Of a DNA stretch of 64,000 nucleotides, positions 18,161-31,355 are shown one piece after another; position 1 is the first letter of the stretch; each line of letters begins with the position of its first letter. The DNA comes from Adiantum capillus-veneris. Taxonomy: Eukaryota; Streptophyta; Polypodiopsida; Polypodiales; Pteridaceae. Under the pieces are notes generated by a model, which saw only the letters and a program-made list of their open reading frames with translations, made no database searches and was not told the origin of the DNA. Both the position numbers and the translations under genes were made by a program. Where the stretch lies: NCBI GenBank assembly GCA_014529385.2, contig CM043952.1, positions 65,620,370 to 65,684,369 on the forward strand, given 5' to 3'.

Positions 18161-19562
18161 TACGTCAATCATCTGGCCTTTAATGGCTTGCTTTCCACAC
18201 TCTCTAAACTTTTGCACTTATTCTTTATCTTTCGAGGGAACAACTACGTACTCATGCCTAGAGACATGAAACCACGATCCGTCAAGCTTGCCTTGGCCAT
18301 CCAGTGTTATAGTTCTCTCCAACTAGTCTTGTGGAGCCAACTTCCATGGGTAGAACCTTGTATCTTCTCCATGTGGGCACTCCCAAAACATGCTAGGCAT
18401 AGCTTCTTGCCGTCTTCCACATAAAGGAAAAAATGTTACCACAACTCTCCATCACATTGGTACCAAGTCCCGTGTACTAAAGAACCTCTTTCTTGGCTCA
18501 GAAATACCATCTCCCCGCAATCATTCCATCGGACATTGGCTTAGCTACTTTTATAGGATGCATCTCTCTAGTAACCTCCCCATGTGCTCTCTTGAGTGAG
18601 GGCATTCAATGTTCCATACCTCATCATTTGATATGTCCTTGCGTGAATGCTACTATGTTATTGAAAGCTTTGATAACTCACACATCTTGGACTCGATTAT
18701 GAATGTTTTGAAGTGCACAAACATCAACTGGATCATATGGTGATTTTCTATATTTTTTGAAAAAGAAAAAACCTATTGAGTCATCTTCAAGTATTCCCTA
18801 CTTTGCATGATGTAATCATCATATCATTAGCCACTTTTGTGAGTTTTTGGAATTGTATAAGGAGGTTTATTTTGAAGCTTTGTAATTCCTCCTTAACTCC
18901 CTATTGAGCACATTCAAGGCTTATTTCATTCTTAGAAGAAACTAAGCCATGGAGTAAATGCTAGCTTGTCCAGATAAGTCCACGTGCTTATGGTAGTGGT
19001 TGTGAAATCCTGAGATTCTCTAGAATATCTAGATAGCAGTCACATAGAGCATTGCTTAATATCCATTTGAGTTTGGAGAGTGTTATAATTGTTGCCTTCA
19101 ACATCCTCACATAGAGATCTCCAAGCTACTTGGCAGCTATGTATAGTCTCACGGGTAGTCAATGTGATAGAAGGTAGAAACTCCATGCTACCACTATAGT
19201 GGCTTTATGTTTTAAAAGGAGGCAAACATAATGTGCATAGTAGGACTATGGGGCTAATACATAAACCATGGTTGAAGATGAACATGGGTCATAAAATGCT
19301 GGTAGTAAAAGTGGGCTTCGAAGGTCAAAAGATATCACCTAAATGGTAGTGAAGTACATGGGTAGTTGCTTGTGTGGCAATGGGAAAGTTTGTGTAGCGA
19401 CCAAATCTAGAGTGGAAATCCCACAAACATAGTTTTGAGGTGAACCATATGATCTTTGTAGCATTATCATATTTGTTGCTATAAGTCAACAAATAGATGG
19501 CCCGAATTCAAACCAACATTGCCCAAGAATCAACTAGATAAGCACAAGACGATGGAGTTTGA
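18161..19562. other. Noncoding part of duplicated block A
   Basis: Colinear with 26,846-28,398. In copy B the minus strand 27,129-26,908 stays open for 73 codons (WECPQGEDTRFYPWKL), so a decayed coding region may be present, but I do not recognise it. No other feature. Confidence 0.4.

Positions 19563-19655
<93 letters not shown>
19563..19655. repeat. (CT)n-(CA)n microsatellite
   Basis: About 10 CT then about 36 CA units. Marks the left edge of the insert in copy A. Confidence 0.97.
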
Positions 19656-19657
<2 letters not shown>

Positions 19658-21840
19658 TGGTACTATAGGTATTCTGGTTATAATCAAATACAAACTATCC
19701 CCACCCAACCCCCCATTTTTGTTCCACCCCCCCCCCACTTTGATCTAGCCCAGAATTTGCTGGGTCACTTTAGTGATACTGCTCAAATTATGCCATTACC
19801 TTATAAAGACCATGGGACATAGCCCTTGAGTAATAAACTAAGATGTAAAAATATGTTTCCCCTGGCGTGTCGAGCGTGATTAAAGTTCTCTATCCTCATT
19901 ACACCGTGAAGTCGGCCTCTCCTCCCTGGCTATGGATCTCCCCATGTATCTACGTGCCGTTTGATGCTACCACACACTCACAAAGGAAGGCGGCTCGGCT
20001 CACTCATTACTCCCGCTCAGAGGATTGGCAGTCCACCCTCTATTTAAACAGGTGAGGGTGCACCTATGCCCCTCACTTAGCCATTGTTGTTCTGTTGTGT
20101 TTTTCTGAGAGGATTTACTGCCTGTTTCACAAATAGAGCTATGGAGCTCACCACTCAGATGTCTCAGGTTTTTTTCTACCCTAGCTTTGCCTCGCTGCTG
20201 GTTATGTTGGAATTTTTTTTACAGTAAGCATTATTCTGCTATTTGTTAACACAGTAGGTAAAATGCTTATCAATAGCATTGTGACGGTTGTTTTATCTCA
20301 GGCGTTTGCTGCTTGCGTTCTTGATTGGGTTTTACAATTGTCGATGACTGTCATTTTTTTTACATTGTGTGCACAATTGGTGTATGTATTACTCATGAAT
20401 AACAGGTTTATTATTGTACTCAACATGGAATATGTTATTAAAATTTGGTCGGTATAATTTTTCACTTGCATATATTGGGAAAGAAAAAAATTGGATTATG
20501 CTTGGCTGGCTTAAGTCTTGAATTCACGTACGGAAACAGGGTGTTTTTTCGGGGTGCTAACCAATGCTGTACTGGTTCTCTGGCCTTAATGAGGTAATTG
20601 CATATAGCAGGTATGGTTTGGGATTGGATTGATAAGCATGGTCTAATGGTTCACTGATAAATTTGGTAATGCTACAACCTCGTAAAACCCATCGGTTGGG
20701 TTATTTGAATAGAAGGAGTACTTTTTTTGACTTCGTGCGCACTTTGTGCGGGGTTCGTTGGCCCGACTGCATACATTTGCTGTACCAAACTTAGTAACTT
20801 GGTTGTCTATTACTTCTGTCGCATTCGCTGGGTAGTTGTAATATTTTGTTAGAAAGTAATCCGAGACATGTTGCACCTGATGCTTTGTAACAAACCCCAT
20901 TTTCTTACCAGAAAAAACCTATACCAACTAAAGGTAAGTATACACTATGGGACTGTCTTTTTGGCTACATTTTGACTGCATAATTTGTACCCCTTGGATG
21001 GGCATGAGGATGATATGATACCGAGTATCTTCTTGAGTAAGAATTGGTACTAGCTCCATTCTCGCTTTTTGTGATAATTTGGGAGGCTTGGCCTGCCAGC
21101 AACATATGTGTATTGAGCTACTCTTCAGTTTTTTGGTTACTTCAAGGGTTCCTTGCCACTTAATGTGCTGAGAAATTTAGCTGGTAATAGATATACACAC
21201 TAGAAGATGTTTTGGATTCCATATACCATGGAGAACATTAAACTCTATTTGAACTAAACTAACTAAACTAACTTATTACATTTTTTTAGAGGCTTTTAAA
21301 GCTTCGGTTGAGTTTCATTAATCTTGAAGGCTATTTTGATAGGGGACTATGACACTTGGATTAGAAGGGGTGGTGGCCTTCTAATCAGAATAATGTTTTT
21401 TGCTACTGACTTGGGTTTAGGAGAAATGGAAAAAGAAGAACATTTTTTTACACATATATCACTAAGCTTGTTAAAATAAAAAAAGTTTATAAGATGGACA
21501 TGGATAACAATTGGTATGGTCCATTGATACCTGTAAAACACATCCAAGACTAACTGAATTGTTGTCTTGTTTGGATGGATGCAAGTAAGGACTCTATCTT
21601 ATCTTGGAAGGTTTTTTAACTGTGGCAAGCTACCCTACTCTAGATGGAACACTCACTGATGACTTGGGAAGTTCTTTTACTTTCTGCATACTGAAAGAGG
21701 ATCTCTTTCCTACAAAACATTGTACTTAAATGATTCTAATACTGAGTTGTTTTTGTACATATCTGTTCCTTGTTGCATTGCCAGCTGTCTTTTGAATGTA
21801 AAAATTCAATTATGTCTTATTATCTAAGATTTAACAGCTA
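19656..21840 (+). other. 2.2 kb insert splitting a CA microsatellite
   Basis: Absent from copy B, where (CA)n runs directly into aaggatagc. The insert holds a plausible plus-strand promoter (tctatttaaac at 20,038) followed by a leader and a short frame from ATG at 20,141 (MELTTQMSQ) that ends at CAG|GTTTTT, which looks like a 5' splice site; the remainder is T-rich and intron-like. It could be a captured host-gene 5' end. No target duplication or terminal repeat is visible, apart from CA repeats on both sides. Confidence 0.4.
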
Positions 21841-21842
21841 CA

Positions 21843-21921
<79 letters not shown>
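21841..21921. repeat. (CACG)n-(CA)n microsatellite
   Basis: About 5 CACG units then about 30 CA units at the right edge of the insert. Confidence 0.97.
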
Positions 21922-22503
21922 GGATAGCAACATGTCAACTCTTGAGCCACATATACTTTTCATTTCTCTATTCACTTTCTCATAAACAAAGATAATAAAA
22001 GGAGCCAAGCATAGTGTGCATACGGGGGCTATGGGGCTAATAGGAAAAACATGGTTGAGGATGAACATAGGTGATAAAATGGTGGTCGTAACATGGGCTT
22101 TGAAGGTCAAAAGATAGCACTTAATGGTAGTGAACTACATGGGTAGTTGCTTGAGTGGCAATGGGAAAGTTGTAGTGACCATATCTAGAGTGGCGATCCC
22201 ACACATAGTTTTGAGGTGAATCATGTGATCTTTGTAGCATCATCATATTTGGGGGATTTCCCTGGTTATTTGGGCGAAAAGTCGACTTTTGAGGTGGCAA
22301 GCAGATCCAAGAAGCTTGCCCGTTTTGAGGATGACTTAGATTTTTCTTCGGGTTCCGACAATTTGTCGTCCTTCTAGTGAGGATGAGAAAAGATGGAAGA
22401 AGAGGAGAAAAAGCAGATTTGCAAAAAAGAGTAGAAGGCATGGAGTTCAGAGAAGGAGAGCTTGTTCTCTTCTAACAATGAACAAATGAGCAAGCAGACA
22501 AAG

Positions 22504-22704
22504 GAGTTCAAGGTAGGGGGTCAGCAGGCCGTCAAGTTTGAGACGTTTCTAGGCTACCAGGACACTTGTCAAGCCCTTGAGTTTGTATAATAGTTTGATG
22601 TCGCCTTCTCCAAAGGTTGGTTCATGGAACGCTCCAAGGTGCGAAGGGCGACCTCTTACTTGAAAGGAACTCCACAGAGATGGTGGTTCTACTCTGTTGT
22701 TACG
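22504..22704 (+). pseudogene. Gag fragment
   Basis: Reads QAVKFETFLGYQDTCQALEFV, one stop, then QFDVAFSKGWFMERSKVRRA and TSYLKGTPQRWWFYSVV. This aligns residue for residue with the gag at 61,040-61,210 (VKFETFCGFEDKAKDLTFLQ, WWTTLL). Only about 67 codons remain. Confidence 0.75.
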
Positions 22705-22766
22705 CAGACCTGCAACATCGGTAAAATTCAAGGAAATTTTAACGTCGACTTGGATATCAAACAAAC

Positions 22767-23528
22767 ATGAAAGAGATGTCATCTCACGACTCGGTAAATC
22801 CAAATTTGTACACTCCCCTCACTATCAACCGTGAGTTAGCTGTAACTAATCTTATTTATGTGTGTTTTTGGATCCTGGATGGTGTTGTTTGTGATGTGAC
22901 AAATGCCGACCAAAGTTTAGGCAAACTAGTTGGAGAGGGAAGTCCATGGCCTAGAAAGTCCCTTAGAGAATTGAAATATTCCAACTTCTCGTGGACTTAT
23001 TACAAACAAACCATCTATGACCCATTAGTTTCTGTGAAAGCGTATTTCTCAAGGATTTTGGGAGTTCAAATTGTGGCTCCCGCTCCATCTACTTTTTATT
23101 TTGATGTCAGAAAATCGAAATCTTAGTATGACATGGTGGTTGACACTATTATCTCTAAAATTTTGCAGTCTCCAAAGAAAACGGTTCTTGCTTATATGTT
23201 GCCGAATTAGGGTTTTAATCTTAGAATTCTAACAGGCTACTATCTCTATATCTACCAAGGCCTAAGGAATGAAAGCATCCATCTCTTTGAGAGGATATTG
23301 AGTTTTGGGAGTAATGAACGATGGGTTCCCAATGATGCTACACCAAACCAGACAACACTTCTGCTTGATGAATCTCTTTAAACGAGAGATTTGAAGTCTT
23401 TTAGGAAAATACTAGCTGACATTATCTATGGAAGGAGACTTTTTAATAAGGACAAACAACTAGTGACCCACCCTACCAAATGGATGGAAGTTTCTACTTA
23501 TATGAAAAAAGGAGGCCAAGAAGCTTGA
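22767..23528 (+). pseudogene. Unidentified protein pseudogene, 254 codons with three in-frame stops
   Basis: One frame stays coding-like from 22,767 to a TGA at 23,526, broken only by TAG at 23,124, TAG near 23,208 and TAA near 23,380. The reading has no frameshift, a normal amino-acid mix and structured strings such as TNLIYVCFWILDGVVCDVT, LRELKYSNFSWTYYKQTIYD and LRILTGYYLYIYQGLRNESI. I recognise no family. It lies directly after a gag scrap, so it may be element-encoded, or a host gene fragment. Confidence 0.55.
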
Positions 23529-25035
23529 AACACCAAAAGTGAACTTATCTACACTTGCTTTCTCAGAGACTCTCGCTATTAGAGGGGACTTGAAACGGCC
23601 ACCACTGAGATTATGTGAGAAATTCTTGCCATTAGGAAAACTTGAGACCGATGCGAAGGACTAGACAATCTAGTGTTTTCGCTATATGTGGTAATTGTAG
23701 GGCGATGACTTCAATAATGTGGGAGGCAAGGTAATCAAGAAAAAAAGGGGGCGGTTGTCTTTTAATTTGGTGGTTTTCTCAATATAATCGGTTTCCTACC
23801 AAACTTACACTACAATCTCCTTCGCGATGCTTATGTCTCCCATCCTATGATGCATCACAGATGTCCGTTCCCGGTTAGTGGGATACTTCTTTCCGATGCT
23901 CCGTGTCACCCATCCGATGTGACACATCAGAAGTATCCGTTCTTCATGGCCTTACAAATATTCTTGTTCACAGTTTCTCGTCATCACTCTGAATGACGCA
24001 CTACAAATACTTGTACTCGGATGTCTCGAGTGAGAAAAACACCCTCATGTATAATTCCAATAGTTCACTTAGAATTATTTTTCCTGGTGTCCAAAGTGAG
24101 AAAACCCTCTCATTTATAAATCCAATAATTCATTTATAATTATTTTCAGTCAAATAGAGCTAATTTAGCAACATCTCTCTCACTTATAAACAGTTGTCCT
24201 CAACTGTAGAGGTGCAACTAAACTGCACGAGGAGAAACTGAAAAAGTTCCAAATCTTACTCAATGCTGGGTTGAGCTGGTTTTTTCTCAAAAGAGAACTT
24301 AAAAATTAGATTAAAAATAATTTCAATAATTCAATACCTAATACTTACCTTGTCGATTCGTGTCCTACCTGTAGTACCTCGAGGATATCCTTCACCAATC
24401 ATCAATCTTACAAGTCACGTATGAACTCGTCATTCGTGTCTTTCTAACATATCCAAAGTTTCCTTATTCGAGAATCTGCTAACTCAATTCCATCTTCTCA
24501 ACCTCAGGAAGAATAATTTTCCTAGAGATGAATCAGGTATCCGTCCTTGCACGTAATATTGCACTGTTAGTCTTGAGGGCATTAAACATCTTGTGTCATC
24601 CCGCATAGGGAATGTCCAAATCATAGAGCATTAATCTCATGTGAGGATGTATTCCTTTGGCAAACATAGTATGTGATCTCATTAAAAAAAGTTCTTGTTC
24701 CAGGCCTTTGCTCAATGTAGGCCGATTGTTTCACTCCGAAGATCCCTTGTGCACTACGGCACCTGTTTCCACATTTTCCTCCTATGGGTGTTACCACCAA
24801 GAGTGTTTTCCTATTGCCCATCAATGTCGCTTCCTTGCGGAGGTCATCAAGAATTGTTTTACCTTGCAAATATCAATGACGACTTGCAAAATCCTAGGCA
24901 AATAAGATTCTAATCATAGCATTTTTTGAACGTCTGCTCAAACTCGGTTCACAATAGAGCGAACCCGCTTTGATTCTCAAGGATGCTTTCCCATATGTGG
25001 TTAAGGTCTTTATTTCCATCTTGGAATGGCGTCTC
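23529..25035. other. No recognised feature
   Basis: AT-rich to mixed sequence. Short inverted-looking strings around gatgcatcacagatgtccg and gatgtgacacatcagaag (23,845-23,930) suggest an old local repeat. Nothing else supported. Confidence 0.4.
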
Positions 25036-25370
25036 GTCGCTGTCATCATTGCCGTTGACATCGTCGGCAAGTCCATTGCATCTAGACCGTTGTACCAGAT
25101 TTGTGAAATCAATAGCATAGACCTCTCTTGCCATAGTGAGTGGGGCCCTTGGAGGAGGGTTTCACAATAGTCTGGTGTCATATTCTTCTCTCTCTCTTCT
25201 CTCAGTCTCAGCACCTTCATTCACAGTGTCATCCACTTTGTTTGTGATCGTTTGCACTCTCTCACTAAAGGAACAGAAGGCTCTCCCTTTCGTAAGTAAA
25301 AGGAACCCTTGAGCACAGTTCATAGCACTCATCTTGAGCAAAGTTCAACATTCACTTATTGCACCTTACA
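25036..25370 (+). mobile_element. F2 LTR 3'-end fragment
   Basis: Shares the U5-like end of the family, including caatcaatagcatagacctctc, the hairpin region at 25,270-25,292 and the terminal CACCTTACA, but lacks the U3/TATA half. Confidence 0.85.
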
Positions 25371-25379
25371 TACGCGGGG

Positions 25380-25380
<1 letters not shown>

Positions 25381-25419
<39 letters not shown>

Positions 25420-25424
25420 GGGGG
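25381..25424 (+). repeat. Poly-G tract (G38 then AG5)
   Basis: 38 consecutive G, then a and five more G. Strong quadruplex potential on this strand and prone to assembly error. Confidence 0.9.
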
Positions 25425-26094
25425 TGCAACCCATCTTCTGTTGGTCCCAATATTGTGTTGATCTTCTCTCTCTCTCTTATATATATATATATATATATAT
25501 ACATACACACATACTCTAGCTTCAATATTAAGTAATAAATTTTGTTTATCCGAGTATCTATTTTTATATTGTTATTGTTATGCACTCGTGTTTGTGATAG
25601 TGATATTAGAGCCCCAAAAGCATTGTATCAAAAGCACTCCAAACCCAAAAGCGCTGCTCCAAAAACTTGCCAACGTGAATCGCAAAAATCCGTACAATCT
25701 TTCACGTGGCACAACCAACGCAAAACACGGACTTTTCGTACAGTCTACCACGTCAGCATGTTAGCACGGTTTATAGAACCCTCTTTCAGAATTCAAGCTT
25801 CGGTCTTTAGGGTTTTAGGCCCCTCGGCCGGGGTACCATAAGTTGGTACAACTTGGAGCTTCAAATTATTTAATTTAGAAACTCTCAACTCGGCTCTGTA
25901 AGTTGCTAAGACTTTATTTGCATCTTTCACTCGAGGTTGGATCTCCCTCTGTCTGGAGTGCGTCCAATCTGCCATGCCACATCATCACTTTGTGATAGAC
26001 ACTACACTAAAGTTCTCATCTTCGTTTCATCCACAAACACATGGACAAGTCACAAGAGGGAAATTCTACTATCTAGGATCTGCTCAAATGTTGT

Positions 26095-26710
26095 GTGTCA
26101 AAGGACAAGGCAACTTGGGAAGACCATCTACCATTGGTTGAATATGCTTACAATAATATTGTGCATACATCAACATGCAAGGCGCCATTTGAGATAGTGA
26201 AAGGAGGGAGGATAGTCGCATGTAGGCTAAGCAAAAGAAAGTTGTTAATCGTCACTGTCATGAACTTGTATCTTCACTTGGTGTTTGGGTGGGTATTGCT
26301 GCGCTTTGAAAAGACTAGGTTAAGGAAAAGGAAAGGCAAGGAACGTTTGTTTCAAAAGCTCAATATGCGATATTATGATTCTTTTCGAATTTCGGATAAG
26401 ATCAGCGAAGTAGCTTACATGTTGAAGCTACCAGAAGGCTGGAGAATAAATTAGGCTTTTCATGTCAGTCTTCTAAGTCCCTTTGTTGGTGATATGCCAG
26501 AGAATTTTCCTGATGAGGAACAACCCAAAGTGGAAGAATTAGATGAGATTCTTGTTCCTGAATAGATATTGGCACATAAGGAAAGAAAGGTTAGAGGAAA
26601 GATTGCAAGACACTACTTGGTGAAGTTCAAGAACTATCCATCATTGGATGCAAATACGCATGCCAATATTCTTCAACACAGAAGGCTCTTATGTGGTGCA
26701 AAGTGGTGAT
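26095..26710 (+). pseudogene. Integrase end and chromodomain fragment (copy B)
   Basis: An open frame of 119 codons begins KDKATWEDHLPLVEYAYNN and reads through the integrase C-terminal part to LKLPEGWRIN, then one TAG, AFHVSLLSPFVGDMPENFPD, EELDEILVPE, a second TAG, and chromodomain-like ILAHKERKVRGKIARHYLVK. This is the typical Pol tail of plant chromoviruses. RT and RNase H are absent and the two stops make it non-functional. Confidence 0.85.
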
Positions 26711-28398
26711 CGTTTGTTACACAAACCGATAGATGTATACCGTTCCCTCAATCACAATAAGGTGTTACTAGGATCACGCATCGTGTTTCATCATCTTGAG
26801 GAATTGTTGTATGTTTTGAAACACTTTCACACTCTCTTTCGCGACGACTACGTCAATATGTGGCCTTTAATGGCTTGCTTTCCACCCTCTCCAAAATTTT
26901 GCACTTATTATTCATCTTTCAACGGAACAACTAGGTACTCATGCCTAGAGACATGAAGCCACCATTCGTCAAGCTTGCCTTGGCCATCCAATGCTATAGT
27001 TCTCTCCAACTGGTCTTGTGGAGCCAGCTTCCATGGGTAGAACCTTGTATCTTCTCCTTGTGGGCACTCCCAAAACATGCTAGGCATGGCTTCTTGCCGT
27101 CTTCCACATAAAGGAAAAAATGTTACCACAACTCTCCATCACATTGGTACCAAGTCCCATGTACTAAGAACCTCTTTCTTGGCTCATAAATACCATCTCC
27201 CCACAATCATTCCATCGGACATTGGCTTAGCTAGTTTTATAAGATGCATCTCTCTAGTAACCTCCCCATGTGCTCTCTTGAGTGAGGGCATTCAATGTTT
27301 CATACCTCAACATTTGATATGTCCTTGCGTGAATGCTCCTATGTTATTGAAAGATGTGATAACTCACAAATCTCAGACTCGATTATGAATGTTTTGAAGT
27401 GCACAAACATCAAGTGGATCATATGGTGATTTTCTATATTTTTTGAAAAAGAAAAAACCTAGTGAGCCATCTTCAAGTATTCCCTACTTTGCATGATGTA
27501 ATCATCATATCATTAGCCACTTTTGTGAGTTTTTGGAATTGCATAAGGAGGTTTATTTTGGAGCTTTTGTAATTCCTCCTTAACTCCATATTGAGCACAT
27601 TCAAGGCTATTTTCATTCTTAGAAGAAACTAAGCCATGGAGTAAATGCTAGCTTGCCCAGATAAGTCCACATGCTTATGGTAGTGGTTGTGAAATCTTGA
27701 GATTCTCAACAATATCTAGATAGCACTCACATAGAGCATTGCTTAAAATCCAATTGAGTTTGGAGAGTGTTATAGTATTTTTGTGATTTTTTCAAGACAC
27801 ACTACCACTTGGCACTTGAAGCACTAAGATACATAAGACTGAAAACACTTTGACATAATTGTTTGGTCTATGAGGGCTCTTCGAAGTGCCGATAAAAAAA
27901 AGGAAAATGACTATTATTCTTGCCTCTTGTTGCCTTCAACATCCTCACATAGAGAGCTCCAAGCTACTTGGCAGCTATGTATAGTCTCACAAGTAGTCAA
28001 CGCTAGAAGGTAGAAACTCCATGCTACCACTATAGTCGCTTTATGTTCTAAAAGGAGGCAAACATAATGTGCATAGTAGGACTGTGGGGCTAATATAGAA
28101 ACTATGGTTGAAGATGAACATGGGTCATAAAATGGTGGTAGTAAAAGTGGGCTTCGAAGGTCAAAAGATAGCACCTAAATGGTAGTGAACTACATGGGTA
28201 GTTGCTTGTGTGGCAATGGGAAAGTTCGTGTAGCAACCAAATCTAGAGTGGCGATCCCACAAACATAGTTTTGAGGTGAATCACGTGATCTTTGTAGCAT
28301 CATCATATTTGTTGCTATAAGTCAACAAATAGATGGCCCGAATTCAAACCAACATTGCCCAAGAATCAACTAGATAAGCACAAGACGATGGAGTTTGA

Positions 28399-28458
<60 letters not shown>
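28399..28458. repeat. (CT)n-(CA)n microsatellite
   Basis: About 10 CT and 20 CA units, orthologous to the tract split by the insert in copy A. Confidence 0.95.
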
Positions 28459-28463
<5 letters not shown>

Positions 28464-28745
28464 ATAGCATCATGTCAACTTTTGAGCCAAATATACTTTT
28501 AATTTCTCTATTCACTTTCTCATAAACAAAGATAATAAAAGGAGGCAAACATAGTGTGCATACGGGGGCTATGGGGCTGATAGGAAAAACATGGTTGAGG
28601 ATGAACATCGGTCATAAAATGGTGGTCGTAAGGTGGGCTTTGAAGGTCAAAAGATAGCACTTAATGGTAGTGAATTACATGGGTAGTTGCTTGAGTGGCA
28701 ATGGGAAAGTTTGTGTAGTGACCGAATTTAGAGTGGCAACAAATA

Positions 28746-31296
28746 TGATAACTATTGTGTGCCAACTCTGTGGAGAGAGAGAGAGAGAGTGTCATCTTAT
28801 TTGCTCACTACGCCTTACTCCCTTCACGCATGGTCGAGCCGATAGTACCAACGCAATAAGCTCGAGAAGAGCTACGCGCTCATACCAAGGACGCGACGCA
28901 AGGCGGCTCTATCGCGAGCTGTTTTGGACGGTAAGTGCCTCAAACGATGTCCGTTTACAGCGTTCAAGTAGTCGATAGAATCGCGCCGAGCTAAGTATGC
29001 ATTAAAGTTCAGTTTCGCGCATTCTGAAATTCTACTCTGTCATCTATTACGTTTGCTGCAGATAGGGTTAGGATTAAGGTTTTTGGTGCAGAAGCTAATG
29101 GGTAGGTGTGTCCTAGTGTAGGGATAGTGCCTATCAAGTTTCGTCAAATTCTGACTTGTTCTGAGTGTTTTGTGTCATATGAGCATTAGCCGGTTAGTGG
29201 TGTAGTTGATCCATATCTGAGAGTGATTTGATTGTCTACATTGACAAGTCAGTACGTACAGAGCGGTCTCAGCCTGACAAGCTCATGAGATTGCCTCCGT
29301 CCACCTACCATGTCACCTATGTCCTTGATTGACATTATGTTGATCTAGGGTTGTGTTGAGACACATATCAGGTTAGGTGATAGCCCCCAACGTTGACACC
29401 GTTGCTCGGGATCATAGACTCTAAGTAGGAAGGCCTATGTCACTTGTGCTTACTCTAGCTTCGGTTAGAGAGAGCATACTTCTTGATAGATTCCGAGAGA
29501 GGGTATCTTACGATCTAGTAGATAGCCAGGAAGTGTGTCTTGCCGAGGATCTGCGACTAGGTAGAAGTAGGTAGGTTTGACTTGAGCGCTAGAGAGACGG
29601 CTATCATTATCTCTTTTTTTCATGTTGAGGAGGAGATGCTCTTCACTGAGGGCTTAGGACACTTGGAGCCAGAGCGGCATTATATGGCCACATGCAATGA
29701 TGTTCAACAAGACTTTTGGGAGGCAGCTATCCTTGCCTGCCGATGACTTCTTTGACTTGGAGATGCGATTCTGTGGTTTGCACTTGGGCCATAAGGAGCC
29801 CCATACTGACTATGCTTTTGAGCATCAGATAGAGGGCCATGTAGTGTCCCTCAATGAGGTTGATGAGATGGAGTTACAACTTATGCGGGCGGTCAGTCCC
29901 CATGATTTGTGATGATTTACATGATTTCCATGAGGACAGTGAGACCTCCGCAGATTTTATGTGATCACTTAGTGTCTACAGACATGCTTTCGGGCCATCT
30001 AGAGTCCTGTGACGATTTGCTTCCCACAGTGTCAGAGCACCCGGATGAGGCGCACTCCGTGGACGTATTGGGTCCTTGATTGCCAGGCTTGAGCAACTAA
30101 TATTGCTTCCTTCGGGCCTGCTAGAGCCCTGTGATGACTGGGATTCCGCAGGGTCAGCGGAGCCGATTGAGTTGTACTCCCCGGGCCATATCGAGCCCTT
30201 GGTGGACATGTTGGAGCAGCCAGTGTTGTTTTACTTGGCCAGCCAGAGCCCTGTGTTGAGCACATTGCACAGACTTTGGAGTTGAACTTCTGTTGTGAGT
30301 CGGACAGTGACATTGATGAGAAGATTATATGTGATGAGATCAGTACTCCAGGGCCAGAGATGCATGAGATTCAGGGCGCCAGGTTATGCCCCTATCTGAT
30401 GGGATTTTAAATACATTTGAGGGTTCAGAAGGAGATAGAGTCTTGGGCCAGATAGCACCCATTTCCTTTGATATGGCCGAGTTGCCTATACAGACATATG
30501 AGGATGATGTAGATCTTGGATTGGCATCATATGTGGATGAGCAGGAGGCATTCTCCTGGGGCCAGCTAGTGCCTATTTCTTGGGATACGACGGGGTGCCA
30601 GTGCAGAGGCACGACAGCCATGTAGGTCTTGTTTTTGTTTCAGATATGGATCAGCATACTCTTCCTCCTGGCGCGGGGTTGAGCATTCGCCGAGGTGGCT
30701 TTATGCTGTTGTTCTATGAGCAACACTCAGCTGAGTTCAGTGGGACTTGTGTATCTTGTGGGTCCTACATTGAGTCCTCTTACATGATGTAGCCGTTATT
30801 TGTATCTCAGATTAATGACTTTGCGCTTGAGAGCGTGATTATGATAGGATACGATGGGCTTCAGTCAGGCCCTAGACCATGTATGGACTTGGATGTGATC
30901 AGATCAGATGCATATTTTGCTGATTGGGCTGGCATGAGCCCATTGCAGCCCCGTATGGGTATACTGTTGGAGGTGTTACCCGCTTGTACTTTCCAGTTCC
31001 GAGGGACATTTCCATTGTGTTGGATACAATTCACTACAGGGTCTTCAACCGCACACCACGGGAGTAGTCTTTACTGGCTTTTAAGTGTTTTTCTTTATCT
31101 TCCACAGTTGTGGCCGACTTCTCTCGCCCTACTCCGCAAGAGAGACTTCCACGCAGTTTCGCCCCTCCGGATCAGCAATGGAGCACTTGGATTTGGGCTA
31201 TATTGGATCAGTCCCCCCTTAGCTTTCAGTTGGCTTCAGTATATGGCCTATGCTTGGTATAGATGATGCACTCACAGCCAGATATGTATGCAATTT

Positions 31297-31355
<59 letters not shown>

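Larger units (their letters stand above)
25036..28745. repeat. Duplicated block, copy B (uninterrupted)
   Basis: Colinear partner of copy A and the better reference: F2 LTR end (to 25,370, ending CACCTTACA), poly-G, CT, TA, LTR-like fragment, integrase-chromodomain fragment, noncoding part, CT/CA tract, and a second diverged copy (28,555-28,740) of the segment at 28,065-28,260. The identity looks high by eye; I did not compute it. Confidence 0.9.
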
